The translations under genes and the position numbers were made by a program. Positions 34,336 through 42,105 of a stretch of DNA of 63,790 nt are shown here, one piece after another. Positions within the stretch are counted from its first letter, which is position 1; every line of letters starts with the position of its first letter. The notes below the pieces were generated by a model. That model saw only the letters and a list, made by a program, of their open reading frames with translations, was not told where the DNA came from and did not search any database. Source of the DNA: Candidatus Latescibacterota bacterium (lineage in GTDB: Bacteria; Latescibacterota; UBA2968; UBA8231); NCBI GenBank assembly GCA_007571365.1, contig RKRN01000139.1, forward strand, positions 1 to 63,790. Direction: 5' to 3'.

Positions 34336-34348
34336 TTTTGCCCGTTGT

Positions 34349-34423
34349 GCTCCCATCGTCTAGCGGTTAGGACCCAGGGTTTTCAACCCTGTAACCGGAG
34401 TTCGAGTCTCCGTGGGAGCACCA
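34349..34423 (+). tRNA. tRNA-Glu, anticodon TTC
   Basis: 75 nt with CCA encoded. The acceptor GCTCCCA (34349-34355) pairs with TGGGAGC (34413-34419), A is the discriminator and CCA is at 34421-34423. The D arm is GTCTAGCGGTTAGGAC, the anticodon stem CAGGG/CCCTG with loop TTTTCAA, anticodon TTC at 34382-34384, and the T arm CGGAG-TTCGAGT-CTCCG. All stems pair without mismatch. Confidence 0.95.
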
Positions 34424-34449
34424 TTTTTATGTACGCTGAGGAGGAACTC

Positions 34450-35319
34450 ATGTTCGACATCGGCATCTTCGCCCCTTTTGGGGCCGACCACGCTCGCAAC
34501 ATCGCCTATTGCCGCGACGCCGGGGCCAGCCACATCGTCTTGAACACCGGCCAAATCTCTTCAGATAACGCGCCCGCAGCCGCCGCGCTCAAGGCTCTGG
34601 CCGACCAATACGCCTCAGCCGACGTCGTGTTGGCCGGGCTGACTCCACCTCGTCTCAGCCTCGACGCCTGCGTCGACGATGCAGCCCGCAGCCGCGAGGT
34701 TGGGTATCTGCGCCGTCTGATCGAAGATATGGGGCACGCGCAAATCCCTTTCGTGCATTTCTACCTCAGTGCCGACGCGGCCCCCAGCGACCCGGCCCAG
34801 CGGCAGACGCACTGGCAGGGCTTGGTTGGGATCTTCCGCGAACTCGGTCAAATCGGCGAAGACGCTGGTGTGCGAGTCTCCACCCATACCTTTCACGTGT
34901 CCGACCGCCTGATCTGGAACAGAGAAACCTTTGCCCATCTAATGGCGGCCACCGACTCGCCGGCCCACGGCCTGACCTTCTGCCAAGGCAAGTCGCAAAT
35001 GGCCGGCGACAGCCTGCCCGACACCATTCGCCACTTTGGCGAAAAGGTCTTTATGGTCCACGTGCGCGACATCGCCACCAAGGCCCAAGGCCCAACCACC
35101 CCAGAAGTCGAGCAGCGGCTGGCGGACTTAGGCTACCTCGAAGTGCCCTTCGGCCAAGGGGAAGTCGATATGGTCGGCACCATCCGCGCCCTCAAAGAGA
35201 TCGACTACCAAGGCCAGATTTACCCCGAGCATTTCCCGGCCATCGCCGGCGACCGCGCCGCAGGGTTAGCGTGGACTATTGGCTACATCCGCGCCTTAGA
35301 CCAAGCGGTCGTCCTCTGA
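34450..35319 (+). CDS. Mannonate-dehydratase/xylose-isomerase-like TIM-barrel enzyme
   Basis: 289 residues; ATG at 34450 has GAGGAGG 6-12 nt upstream, which excludes the longer frame that would run through the tRNA. The pattern is that of the UxuA-like/xylose-isomerase TIM barrel: IPFVHFYLS near 100, GVRVSTHTFHVSD near 143, GLTFCQGKSQMAG near 178 (C..GK), KVFMVHVRDIATK near 203 and GQIYPEHFP near 256 (His ligands). It may dehydrate an aldonic acid or isomerise a sugar acid. It begins a three-gene group with a PhyH dioxygenase and a second TIM-barrel isomerase. Confidence 0.75.
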   Translation: MFDIGIFAPFGADHARNIAYCRDAGASHIVLNTGQISSDNAPAAAALKALADQYASADVVLAGLTPPRLSLDACVDDAARSREVGYLRRLIEDMGHAQIPFVHFYLSADAAPSDPAQRQTHWQGLVGIFRELGQIGEDAGVRVSTHTFHVSDRLIWNRETFAHLMAATDSPAHGLTFCQGKSQMAGDSLPDTIRHFGEKVFMVHVRDIATKAQGPTTPEVEQRLADLGYLEVPFGQGEVDMVGTIRALKEIDYQGQIYPEHFPAIAGDRAAGLAWTIGYIRALDQAVVL

Positions 35320-35389
35320 AGGGGCCAATGGATACCCCTTTTTAATCGCTCTATATTTGCCTTTCCAACCGCATTGAAAAGGTCCTGCC

Positions 35390-36142
35390 ATGTCTCATCT
35401 CACTTCGGCCGACAAGTGTTCCTTTAAGGAAAATGGCTGTCTCATCGTGCGCGGTGCCCTCGCGCCCGCGCAAATTCAAGCTGCTCAGGACGCCCTGTGG
35501 ACCGGCATTGAGGCCGACCGCGACGATCCTACAACTTGGGTCGAAGCCGGCCCGCGCAATCCGGTGCCCGCCCATCACCCGGCCATCCGTGCCACCGTCT
35601 ACGACTCGCCGCTTTTTGCGATGATGGAGGAAATGGTCGGCGAAGGCCAGCTCAATCCCGGCAGTGCTGGGCCGGCCCTAGTGTACCCTTCCCGCGACAA
35701 GACTTGGTCCCTGCCGGCCCGCGGCCATCTCGACGGCTACTACACCCCGACCAACGGCGTACCCGAAGGCACGGTCGGCTACATGACTATCAACGTCACG
35801 ATCTACGTCGAGGACATTGGCTCGCAGGGCGGCTGCTTCACCTATTGGCCCGGCAGCCACAACGTGGCGTACGACTACTTCAAAACCCACTCGCTGCTGT
35901 CGGTGCAGGGCGGCGTTTCCAGCGACGTATTTCCCGCGGGAACCTTCCCCAAAGGGTGCGAGTTCGTCGGCCAAGCCGGCGATGCCATCTTCTGGCATGG
36001 CCAGCTTTTTCACACAGGTTCCAAAAACATCAATCGCAATATCCGCATGGCCCTCATCGGCCGCTTCTCGCGCAAAGACACCAACGATATCCGCTTTGAG
36101 ACCTGCGACGAGCAATGGGCGCATTGGGAGGGGATTAGCTAA
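35390..36142 (+). CDS. Phytanoyl-CoA dioxygenase (PhyH) family protein
   Basis: 250 residues. Fe(II)/2-oxoglutarate oxygenase features: HLD in ARGHLDGYY near 112 (H-x-D), GCFTYWPGSHN near 148 and WHGQLFHTGSKNINRNIRMAL near 203, with the distal His and the 2-oxoglutarate-binding Arg. These hydroxylate small lipids, amines or sugar derivatives; the substrate here is unknown. Its coupling (TAATG overlap) to a sugar isomerase and position behind a dehydratase-like gene suggest a polyol or sugar-acid substrate. Confidence 0.87.
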   Translation: MSHLTSADKCSFKENGCLIVRGALAPAQIQAAQDALWTGIEADRDDPTTWVEAGPRNPVPAHHPAIRATVYDSPLFAMMEEMVGEGQLNPGSAGPALVYPSRDKTWSLPARGHLDGYYTPTNGVPEGTVGYMTINVTIYVEDIGSQGGCFTYWPGSHNVAYDYFKTHSLLSVQGGVSSDVFPAGTFPKGCEFVGQAGDAIFWHGQLFHTGSKNINRNIRMALIGRFSRKDTNDIRFETCDEQWAHWEGIS

Positions 36143-36912
36143 TGCATCTCGTTTTCAGCCCGACCCTCTGCCCAGACCTGCTCTTGCCCGAGGTGCTCAA
36201 CCTCGCCAAAGCGGCTGGCTTTTCCCGCCTCGAACTCTTCCGCGCTTACACCGAGAGCACCCCGGTCCACCGCGATTGGTCTGTGCCCATGGTCCGCACC
36301 GCCATTGCAGACGCCGGCCTAGTGCTTGCTGGCTTCAACATCCGCAATCTCACCGGCCGCAAGGCCGACTCCGACGAGCGCAACCTCGCCTACAACTTGC
36401 GCCAACTCGAATGGGACATTCACTTGGGCCGCGCCCTCGGCGTCAAAACGCTGAACACAAAAGGCGGGGCCCGCACGGACGCGGCCCTCGCCGACCTCAT
36501 TGAAGGCGTCAACGCGCTCCTCGACAACATCCCGGACATCGCCCTCAACTTGGGCAATCACCAAGGCAATCGCCTCCAAGGACTGGCCGACTACCAAGCG
36601 GTGATGCCCGAACTGCCCGAGCGGGCGCGCGTACTTTTAGACACCGGCCACCTGCTCTCGGTCGGCGAGCCAATCATGCCGTTTGCCGCGGCCCTCGCCG
36701 AGCGCATCGGCCTGGTCCATCTGCGCGACCAGCAGGGCGAAAAGCCCGTGCCCTTCGGAGAAGGGGAACTGCCGTTTGCCGAGTTGTTCGGGCTGTTAGC
36801 GGATAGCGGTTACGACGGCCCCCTCGTCGTCGAGCTTGAGAAGGCCAATTGGGACGAGCCGCGGCCAGCGGCTATGGCCGCGCGGGAATACATCGAGGCT
36901 CTCTTAGCCTGA
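36142..36912 (+). CDS. Sugar phosphate isomerase/epimerase (AP-endonuclease-2 TIM barrel)
   Basis: 256 residues; the start overlaps the PhyH stop by one base. The fold is indicated by AGFSRLELFRAY near 28, LGVKTLNTKGG near 98, DIALNLGNHQGN near 133, RVLLDTGHLLSVG near 165, IGLVHLRDQQGEKPVPFGEGELPFAELF near 190-217 and DGPLVVELEK near 228, where Glu, Asp and His would bind the metal. Family members isomerise keto-sugars or inositol derivatives. It is the last gene of the group starting at 34450; about 100 nt of unremarkable sequence follow. Confidence 0.85.
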   Translation: MHLVFSPTLCPDLLLPEVLNLAKAAGFSRLELFRAYTESTPVHRDWSVPMVRTAIADAGLVLAGFNIRNLTGRKADSDERNLAYNLRQLEWDIHLGRALGVKTLNTKGGARTDAALADLIEGVNALLDNIPDIALNLGNHQGNRLQGLADYQAVMPELPERARVLLDTGHLLSVGEPIMPFAAALAERIGLVHLRDQQGEKPVPFGEGELPFAELFGLLADSGYDGPLVVELEKANWDEPRPAAMAAREYIEALLA

Positions 36913-37010
36913 GCTTGGGCGCGGGGTCCTTGTTTCAAACCCGCTCCTGCCATTTGTCCCCCCCGGTCTCACCGCCTACATTCCCCACATTCCCCACTTA
37001 GGAGCCTGCC

Positions 37011-38897
37011 ATGAAACGCATCGCTACCACCGACTTCCGCGACTATCGCCGCGACCGCTTCATCGACGCTCAAACCACCCGCGCCGCCCGCCTCGCCCCC
37101 ACCTATATGATCACCAACGAAAAGGGCGTGGACGGCGACATCTGCGAGGAACTCACGTCCGCTCTCTGCGCCAAAGTCGAATTCGACGTCCCCTCGGCCA
37201 AGACCAAAGGAGCCGAACTGCTCTTCTACGTCAACGCCGACCAGTCCACCGCCGACAAACCCATGCGGCTCCAAGTCAACGGCCATGTCCTCACCCACCG
37301 CCAAGACCGCGAGCGCATGCTCACCGGCGGTTGGGATCGCAAGAAAATCGCCGCTAAATACCTCAAAGACGGCACCAACGAATTTGTGTTCTCGCACAGC
37401 GGCGTGTTGCACATCGACCCTTTCTTAGGCGGTCTAGCCGATACCCCCCCAAGCCGTTCGAGCCGCAGCTTTGACGGCGGTAAAACTTGGCACCAAGGCA
37501 CCTTGGGCGAAGCCCGCGCCATAGAAGGCGAATATCTGGTGCGACTGCGTATCAAGGGACATCCGCCCCAAGGGACGCTCTGCTCGCCGGTCATCGACCT
37601 CGCCGACGAAGAGGGCAACGGTCGCATTGCTCCTAAGATGGGCATTCGCCGCCTGCACTTAAAAGCGCGGACGCGCCAACCGCAGGGAACCCAAATACAC
37701 TTTGAGCTGCGCACGGGTTCGACGCCTTCCTTTGATCCGCGCACGTGGACCGCTTGGGAACGAGGCACTGCCTTGCAGTGGCCCGGGCGCTTTGTGCAGT
37801 GGCGCGCCATCCTCGAAACCGACGCGGCCAACAAGACCCCGACGCTCCAAGCCGTCACCCTCGAAGCCGACATCGAGGAAGACACTCAGAGTCTCGCCCC
37901 CTTCAAGCGCACGGAATTTGACCAACCCGAGCTCGTGTACAGCTCGTACCCCTTCGCCTATATGGGGCGGCACCCGCACCAAGAACGGCTGTGCAAGCAG
38001 TTCCGCCTCGACGAAGTGATTGCCGCCGGCAAAACCGAACTCGAACAGTTGGCCTTGCTGCGCGACTGGGTCCACAGCCAGTGGCTGGGCTGGCAATCCG
38101 ACAAATATCCCCACTGCCCCTCTTGGAATCCGCTAGAAATCCTCGACGCCACCAAGGGCGACTGGGGCTTCGGCATGTGTACCCACTACGGAGCAGTATT
38201 CGCCGGCTGCGCCTCGTCCCTAGGGTGGGTAGCTCGCTCGGTCATCGTCGATCACCACTGCTTGGCCGAGATCTGGTGCGAGGAATTGCAAAAGTGGATC
38301 CTCGAAGACGCCGGGCCGGCCCGCGAATTCGACGCCACCTACGAAATTGATGGTGTGCCCATCAACGCCTTGGAACTGCACGAGGCCGCGGCCGACGAGC
38401 GGCGCTCGACGATCATGGCCAACAAGCTGCCCCAAAAGATCGTCGAGCCCATGGCCAGCTACATCGACGTCTTCTGCCGCTTCGGCATCCCGCTGCGCAA
38501 CACGCACCTTATTTTCGCCGAGCCAGCCGAGCTGCGCCACGGCGCTGGGCAGTATCACTGGGATGGCTATCTGTGGTGGTCGGACGATGTCGATCCGCGC
38601 TACGCCGAATACTCCTTGCAGACCTCTCGCATCGGGGATTTCTACTGGTCGGTCAATCAGACGCGGCTCTACCTCCAAGTGGCGGAAAAGGCGCGTACGC
38701 TGCAAGTCGATCTAGAGCACACCGCGCCCAACTTCTCGCACTTCTTGGTGCGCCAAGACGGCGGCCCGTGGCGCGAGGAGCGCGAGGCCCGCTTTGAGTG
38801 GGTGCTCGCCGCGGGCGAAAATCTGCTCGAGGCACGTGCGGTCAATGTCTTCGGCAAGCAGGGTCGCATCGCCAAAGTGTGCGTCGAAGCGTCGTAA
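37011..38897 (+). CDS. Transglutaminase-like cysteine-protease-fold protein
   Basis: 628 residues; start set by TAGGAGCCTGCC. Residues 1-300 are beta-rich with no recognised family. Residues 340-460 carry the transglutaminase-like triad: Cys in GFGMCTHYGAVFAG near 388, His in VDHHCLAEIW near 415 and Asp in WILEDAGPA near 432. The C-terminal 90 residues look like an Ig-like or beta-sandwich domain (LYLQVAEKARTLQVDLEH). No signal peptide is seen. It may cleave or cross-link a peptide, or act on a glycopeptide. It is followed after 1 nt by a polysaccharide flippase, so export or wall work is plausible. Confidence 0.72.
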   Translation: MKRIATTDFRDYRRDRFIDAQTTRAARLAPTYMITNEKGVDGDICEELTSALCAKVEFDVPSAKTKGAELLFYVNADQSTADKPMRLQVNGHVLTHRQDRERMLTGGWDRKKIAAKYLKDGTNEFVFSHSGVLHIDPFLGGLADTPPSRSSRSFDGGKTWHQGTLGEARAIEGEYLVRLRIKGHPPQGTLCSPVIDLADEEGNGRIAPKMGIRRLHLKARTRQPQGTQIHFELRTGSTPSFDPRTWTAWERGTALQWPGRFVQWRAILETDAANKTPTLQAVTLEADIEEDTQSLAPFKRTEFDQPELVYSSYPFAYMGRHPHQERLCKQFRLDEVIAAGKTELEQLALLRDWVHSQWLGWQSDKYPHCPSWNPLEILDATKGDWGFGMCTHYGAVFAGCASSLGWVARSVIVDHHCLAEIWCEELQKWILEDAGPAREFDATYEIDGVPINALELHEAAADERRSTIMANKLPQKIVEPMASYIDVFCRFGIPLRNTHLIFAEPAELRHGAGQYHWDGYLWWSDDVDPRYAEYSLQTSRIGDFYWSVNQTRLYLQVAEKARTLQVDLEHTAPNFSHFLVRQDGGPWREEREARFEWVLAAGENLLEARAVNVFGKQGRIAKVCVEAS

Positions 38898-38898
38898 T

Positions 38899-40338
38899 GT
38901 GATCACCTCGCTGTCCTTGGCCACGCGCGCCCTGCGCGGTTTTCTCTGGAATGGCAGTGCCTCGGTTATCCAGCTCGGCGTCATGCTGGCACTCTACACG
39001 CTCTTGCCGCTGGAGAAACTGGGCCATTTTGAGTGGGCACTCGCCCTAGTGATGCTCCTATCGCTGGTCGGCGACTTGGGGCTAGGCGCGGCCTTAGTCC
39101 AGCTACCAGACGCGAGCGAGGAGCACTTCGACACAGCCTTCTGGACTTGTTTGTGCTGGGGATTGCTGCTCACCGCTGCGGTCATGGCGGCCGCCTCTTG
39201 GTTGGCCCCTCTTTTGGGGGGCGAAGACCCGCCCACCTTCGAGCGCGTCCTGCACACGCTCTGCTTGGCGATTCCCTGTGCCTCATTGGCGGGCCTGTTG
39301 CGGGCCAGACTTCAACGCGACCTCAACTTCCGCGCCGTGGCCCTTTCCGAGCTCGTTTCGGTTCTGACCTTCGGCTTTGCCGTGACGCTGCTGCTTTTTT
39401 GGCGCCCCGATTTGGGCGTCTTGGTCCCAGTCTTCGGCTCGATCGCGCGCGAATTAGGTCTGTTCAGCAGCCTCGCGCTTTCGGCTCGCTGGCTCCCACG
39501 CCGGCGCTTTCGGCCCCAAGTACTGCGCCAGATCCTCGGCTTTGCGCTAAATTTTACGGGTTCGCGCGTGGTGGCTTTGCTCAACACCAAGATCGCTTAT
39601 GTCTTCATCTTCGGCCCGCTGGGGGCTACGGCCCAAGCCTATTACAGCTTGGCCGAACGATTGACCTTGCAACCCCTGACCCGGCTGGCCACGACCATCC
39701 AGCGCGTCTCCTTCCCGACTTTTTCGACCATCGTCGACGACAACTCGCTCCTGCGCCGTGGATACCTCGCTTCGGTACAAGGCTTAGTGCTCGCGCTCGG
39801 TCCAGTCCTCGCCGGGATATTCGTCTTTGCGCCGGAGATTGCCGCCCTCGTCAACACCGAGCCGATGTGGATGGTGCTGCGCCTGTTGGCGGCCGCCACG
39901 CTTTTGAAAGTCGCCAGCACCTTGGTCGGCTCCATTTTTATGGCCAAAGGCAAGACTAACTGGTCTTTCTATTGGTCGCTTTTTAACATGGGGGTGCTGA
40001 TCCCGGCCCTGTACTTCTATGGCTTGCCGGGCGGCATCCAAGGCGTGGCCAGCGTCATCGCCGCCGCCGCCCTGTTGTTCTTGCTGCTTTCGCAGTATCT
40101 CGTCAACCGCTTGATTGACCTGCCTTTTGCAACCTATCTCGCCGCGCTCAGCCGCCCCGGTTTGGTGGTCGCCTTCGTCTTCACCGTCCTCCTGCTGCCT
40201 CGTCCCCTGCTGCCTGGGCCACCGCTTGCCGTCCTCGTCGCCGGAGCTATCCTCGGCGTCGGCGCGACCTTAGCCGCCCTCTTCCTCTTCGCCCGCGACC
40301 TCTGCCGCACCTATTGGCAGAGCCTGCGCGGGACCTGA
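38899..40338 (+). CDS. Wzx-like polysaccharide flippase (MOP superfamily)
   Basis: 479 residues from a GTG at 38899, 1 nt after the stop of the previous gene; a longer frame would lie inside that gene. Twelve to fourteen hydrophobic segments are spread along the chain (for example LGVMLALYTLLPL near 20, LLLTAAVMAAASWLAPLLG near 92 and VVAFVFTVLLLPRPLL near 430), with GFLWNGSASVIQLG at the N-terminus and FALNFTGSRVVALLNTKIAYV near 215 as in lipid-linked oligosaccharide translocases. It would flip a lipid-linked sugar across the inner membrane. No glycosyltransferase genes are adjacent. Confidence 0.85.
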   Translation: MITSLSLATRALRGFLWNGSASVIQLGVMLALYTLLPLEKLGHFEWALALVMLLSLVGDLGLGAALVQLPDASEEHFDTAFWTCLCWGLLLTAAVMAAASWLAPLLGGEDPPTFERVLHTLCLAIPCASLAGLLRARLQRDLNFRAVALSELVSVLTFGFAVTLLLFWRPDLGVLVPVFGSIARELGLFSSLALSARWLPRRRFRPQVLRQILGFALNFTGSRVVALLNTKIAYVFIFGPLGATAQAYYSLAERLTLQPLTRLATTIQRVSFPTFSTIVDDNSLLRRGYLASVQGLVLALGPVLAGIFVFAPEIAALVNTEPMWMVLRLLAAATLLKVASTLVGSIFMAKGKTNWSFYWSLFNMGVLIPALYFYGLPGGIQGVASVIAAAALLFLLLSQYLVNRLIDLPFATYLAALSRPGLVVAFVFTVLLLPRPLLPGPPLAVLVAGAILGVGATLAALFLFARDLCRTYWQSLRGT

Positions 40339-40380
40339 TTTTTCGCGAGCGTAGTATTCGCGCTTGTCGCGTGGTAAATT

Positions 40381-40409
40381 TTGCGCGGATATTCTTTTTA
40401 GAATATGTT
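40381..40409 (+). promoter_or_regulatory. Promoter candidate with internal palindrome upstream of pdxS
   Basis: TTGCGC at 40381-40386 and TATGTT at 40404-40409 are 17 nt apart. Within this lies a perfect 7-bp inverted repeat ATATTCT-TTTT-AGAATAT (40389-40406), followed by a T-run, which could be an operator or a weak terminator of the flippase gene. The rest of the 171-nt gap holds a short CTCCC/GGGAG stem with TTTTT after it and the pdxS ribosome site AAAGGAG. Confidence 0.35.
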
Positions 40410-40509
40410 TTTAGGGAACTTTTATCCTGTGTGGCGGCGCAACAGAGAATGAGTAAGTCTCCCCTCGTTTCGGCGGCGGGAGCTTTTTGAAACCAAAGGA
40501 GATTGTGCT

Positions 40510-41421
40510 ATGAGCGAGCTACATACCAATGGCCAAACTGGCCAGACTGGCACCCTGCGCCTCAAGACCGGCCTCGCCGAAATGCTCAAGGGCGGGGTCA
40601 TCATGGACGTCGTCACTGCCGACCAAGCTAAGATCGCCGAAGACGCCGGAGCGGCCTCGGTCATGGCACTGGAAAGAGTGCCGGCCGACATTCGCGCCGA
40701 AGGCGGGGTGTCGCGCATGTCGAGCATTGAGAAGCTGCGCCAGATCATGGCCGCGACCTCCATTCCGGTCATGGCCAAATGCCGCATTGGCCACTTTGCC
40801 GAAGCGCAGATGCTCCAAGCCCTCGGGATTGACTACATCGACGAAAGCGAAGTTCTAACCCCGGCCGACGAGCACTATCACGTCGATAAGTTTGCCTTTG
40901 AGGTGCCCTTCGTCTGCGGCTGCCGCAACCTCGGCGAAGCGCTGCGGCGAATTGGCGAGGGCGCGGCCATGATCCGCACCAAGGGCGAGGCTGGCTCGGG
41001 CAACATCGTCGAAGCCGTGCGCCACATGCGCTCGGTTACCGACGAGATCCGCCGGTTGAGGATCCTGCGTCCCGAGCAGCTAATGACCGCGGCCAAAGAC
41101 TTGGGCGCACCGTATGAACTGGTCCGCTGGGTCGCCGAGCACGGCAAGCTGCCGGTGCCCAACTTTGCCGCCGGTGGTGTCGCCACGCCGGCCGATGCCT
41201 CACTGATGAGGCAGCTTGGGGCCGAGGCCATTTTTGTCGGCTCTGGGATCTTTAAGTCCGGCGATCCGGCCAACCGCGCCAAGGCCATCGTCGAAGCCAC
41301 CACCCACTACAACGACCCAGAAGTTCTGATCCGCGTCTCCGAAAACCTCGGCGAGGCCATGGTCGGCATCAACATCGACACCCTCGCCGAGCAGGACAAA
41401 CTACAAACCCGCGGCTGGTAG
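40510..41421 (+). CDS. pdxS: Pyridoxal 5'-phosphate synthase lyase subunit PdxS
   Basis: 303 residues, near-invariant family sequence: [18 protein letters not shown] near 18, [18 protein letters not shown] near 58, [15 protein letters not shown] near 90, [16 protein letters not shown] near 117 and [23 protein letters not shown] near 152, with the catalytic lysines in [13 protein letters not shown] (DAKxx region) and RTKGEAG. It condenses ribose 5-phosphate, glyceraldehyde 3-phosphate and ammonia to PLP, forming a dodecamer with PdxT. Start set by AAAGGAG 9 nt upstream. pdxT follows after a hairpin. Confidence 0.97.
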   Translation: MSELHTNGQTGQTGTLRLKTGLAEMLKGGVIMDVVTADQAKIAEDAGAASVMALERVPADIRAEGGVSRMSSIEKLRQIMAATSIPVMAKCRIGHFAEAQMLQALGIDYIDESEVLTPADEHYHVDKFAFEVPFVCGCRNLGEALRRIGEGAAMIRTKGEAGSGNIVEAVRHMRSVTDEIRRLRILRPEQLMTAAKDLGAPYELVRWVAEHGKLPVPNFAAGGVATPADASLMRQLGAEAIFVGSGIFKSGDPANRAKAIVEATTHYNDPEVLIRVSENLGEAMVGINIDTLAEQDKLQTRGW

Positions 41422-41449
41422 GTCGCCGCCCAGATGCAAACGGAAAATG

Positions 41450-41477
41450 CCCCGTCTCTGCTGTGTCAGGGACGGGG
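41450..41477 (+). terminator. Hairpin between pdxS and pdxT
   Basis: An 11-bp stem (CCCCGTCTCTG at 41450-41460 with CAGGGACGGGG at 41467-41477, one G-U pair) encloses a 6-nt loop and is followed by TGATTTTAT. It lies 28 nt after pdxS and 20 nt before pdxT, so it could be a leaky terminator that keeps PdxT below PdxS, or an RNA stabiliser. Confidence 0.6.
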
Positions 41478-41497
41478 TGATTTTATGGGTATAAGCG

Positions 41498-42067
41498 ATG
41501 ATTGGAATTTTGGGATTGCAGGGCGACTACGCGGCCCACGGCAAAATGCTCGACGCCTTGGCCGTCGAATCCCGCGTGATCAAAAAGCCGGAGCAATTGC
41601 CCACAGTGGACGGCCTGATCTTCCCCGGAGGCGAGAGCACGACGCTCATTAAGCTCATGGACTCTTGGCAGTTCTGGGCACCGCTGCGGGATTTCGCCGC
41701 GGCCGGCAACCCCATTTTCGGCACCTGCGCCGGCATGATCCTGTTGGCCCAAGGCGTCTTCAATCCGCCGCAGAAATCCCTCGGCCTGATCGACATTGAC
41801 GTCGAGCGCAACAGCTATGGCCGCCAAGTCAATAGCTTCGAGGGGACGGGCGTTTGGGCGGCGGATGGGCCGCCGCGACCGTTGCCGATGATCTTTATCC
41901 GCGCCCCTCGCATCGTGCGGTTGGGCACCGGAGTCGCGGCACTGGCCACCTGCGGCGACGATGTGGTCGTGGTGCGCCAAGGCCAAGTGCTGGTCGCCTC
42001 GTTCCATCCCGAACTGACCAGCGACTTGAGCGTCCATCGCTATTTCGTCGACATGGTTAGGGGCTAA
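41498..42067 (+). CDS. pdxT: Pyridoxal 5'-phosphate synthase glutaminase subunit PdxT
   Basis: 189 residues. Class I glutaminase with IGILGLQGDYAAH at the N-terminus, FPGGESTTLIKLM near 43, nucleophile Cys in GTCAGMILLAQG near 76 and the His/Glu pair in ASFHPELTSD near 170. It hydrolyses glutamine and channels ammonia to PdxS. The sequence LIDIDVERNSYGRQVNSFEG near 100 is the family's signature for contact with PdxS. The start codon follows a GATG stretch without an obvious strong ribosome site. Confidence 0.96.
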   Translation: MIGILGLQGDYAAHGKMLDALAVESRVIKKPEQLPTVDGLIFPGGESTTLIKLMDSWQFWAPLRDFAAAGNPIFGTCAGMILLAQGVFNPPQKSLGLIDIDVERNSYGRQVNSFEGTGVWAADGPPRPLPMIFIRAPRIVRLGTGVAALATCGDDVVVVRQGQVLVASFHPELTSDLSVHRYFVDMVRG

Positions 42068-42105
42068 TTCGCGAGACTCTGGTCTAAATACGCTGGAGGC
42101 AGTCC

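Noticed and set aside
34349-34423. Integration site (att) at the tRNA-Glu 3' end
   Set aside because: I found no second copy of the tRNA 3' segment within the window and no integrase gene.
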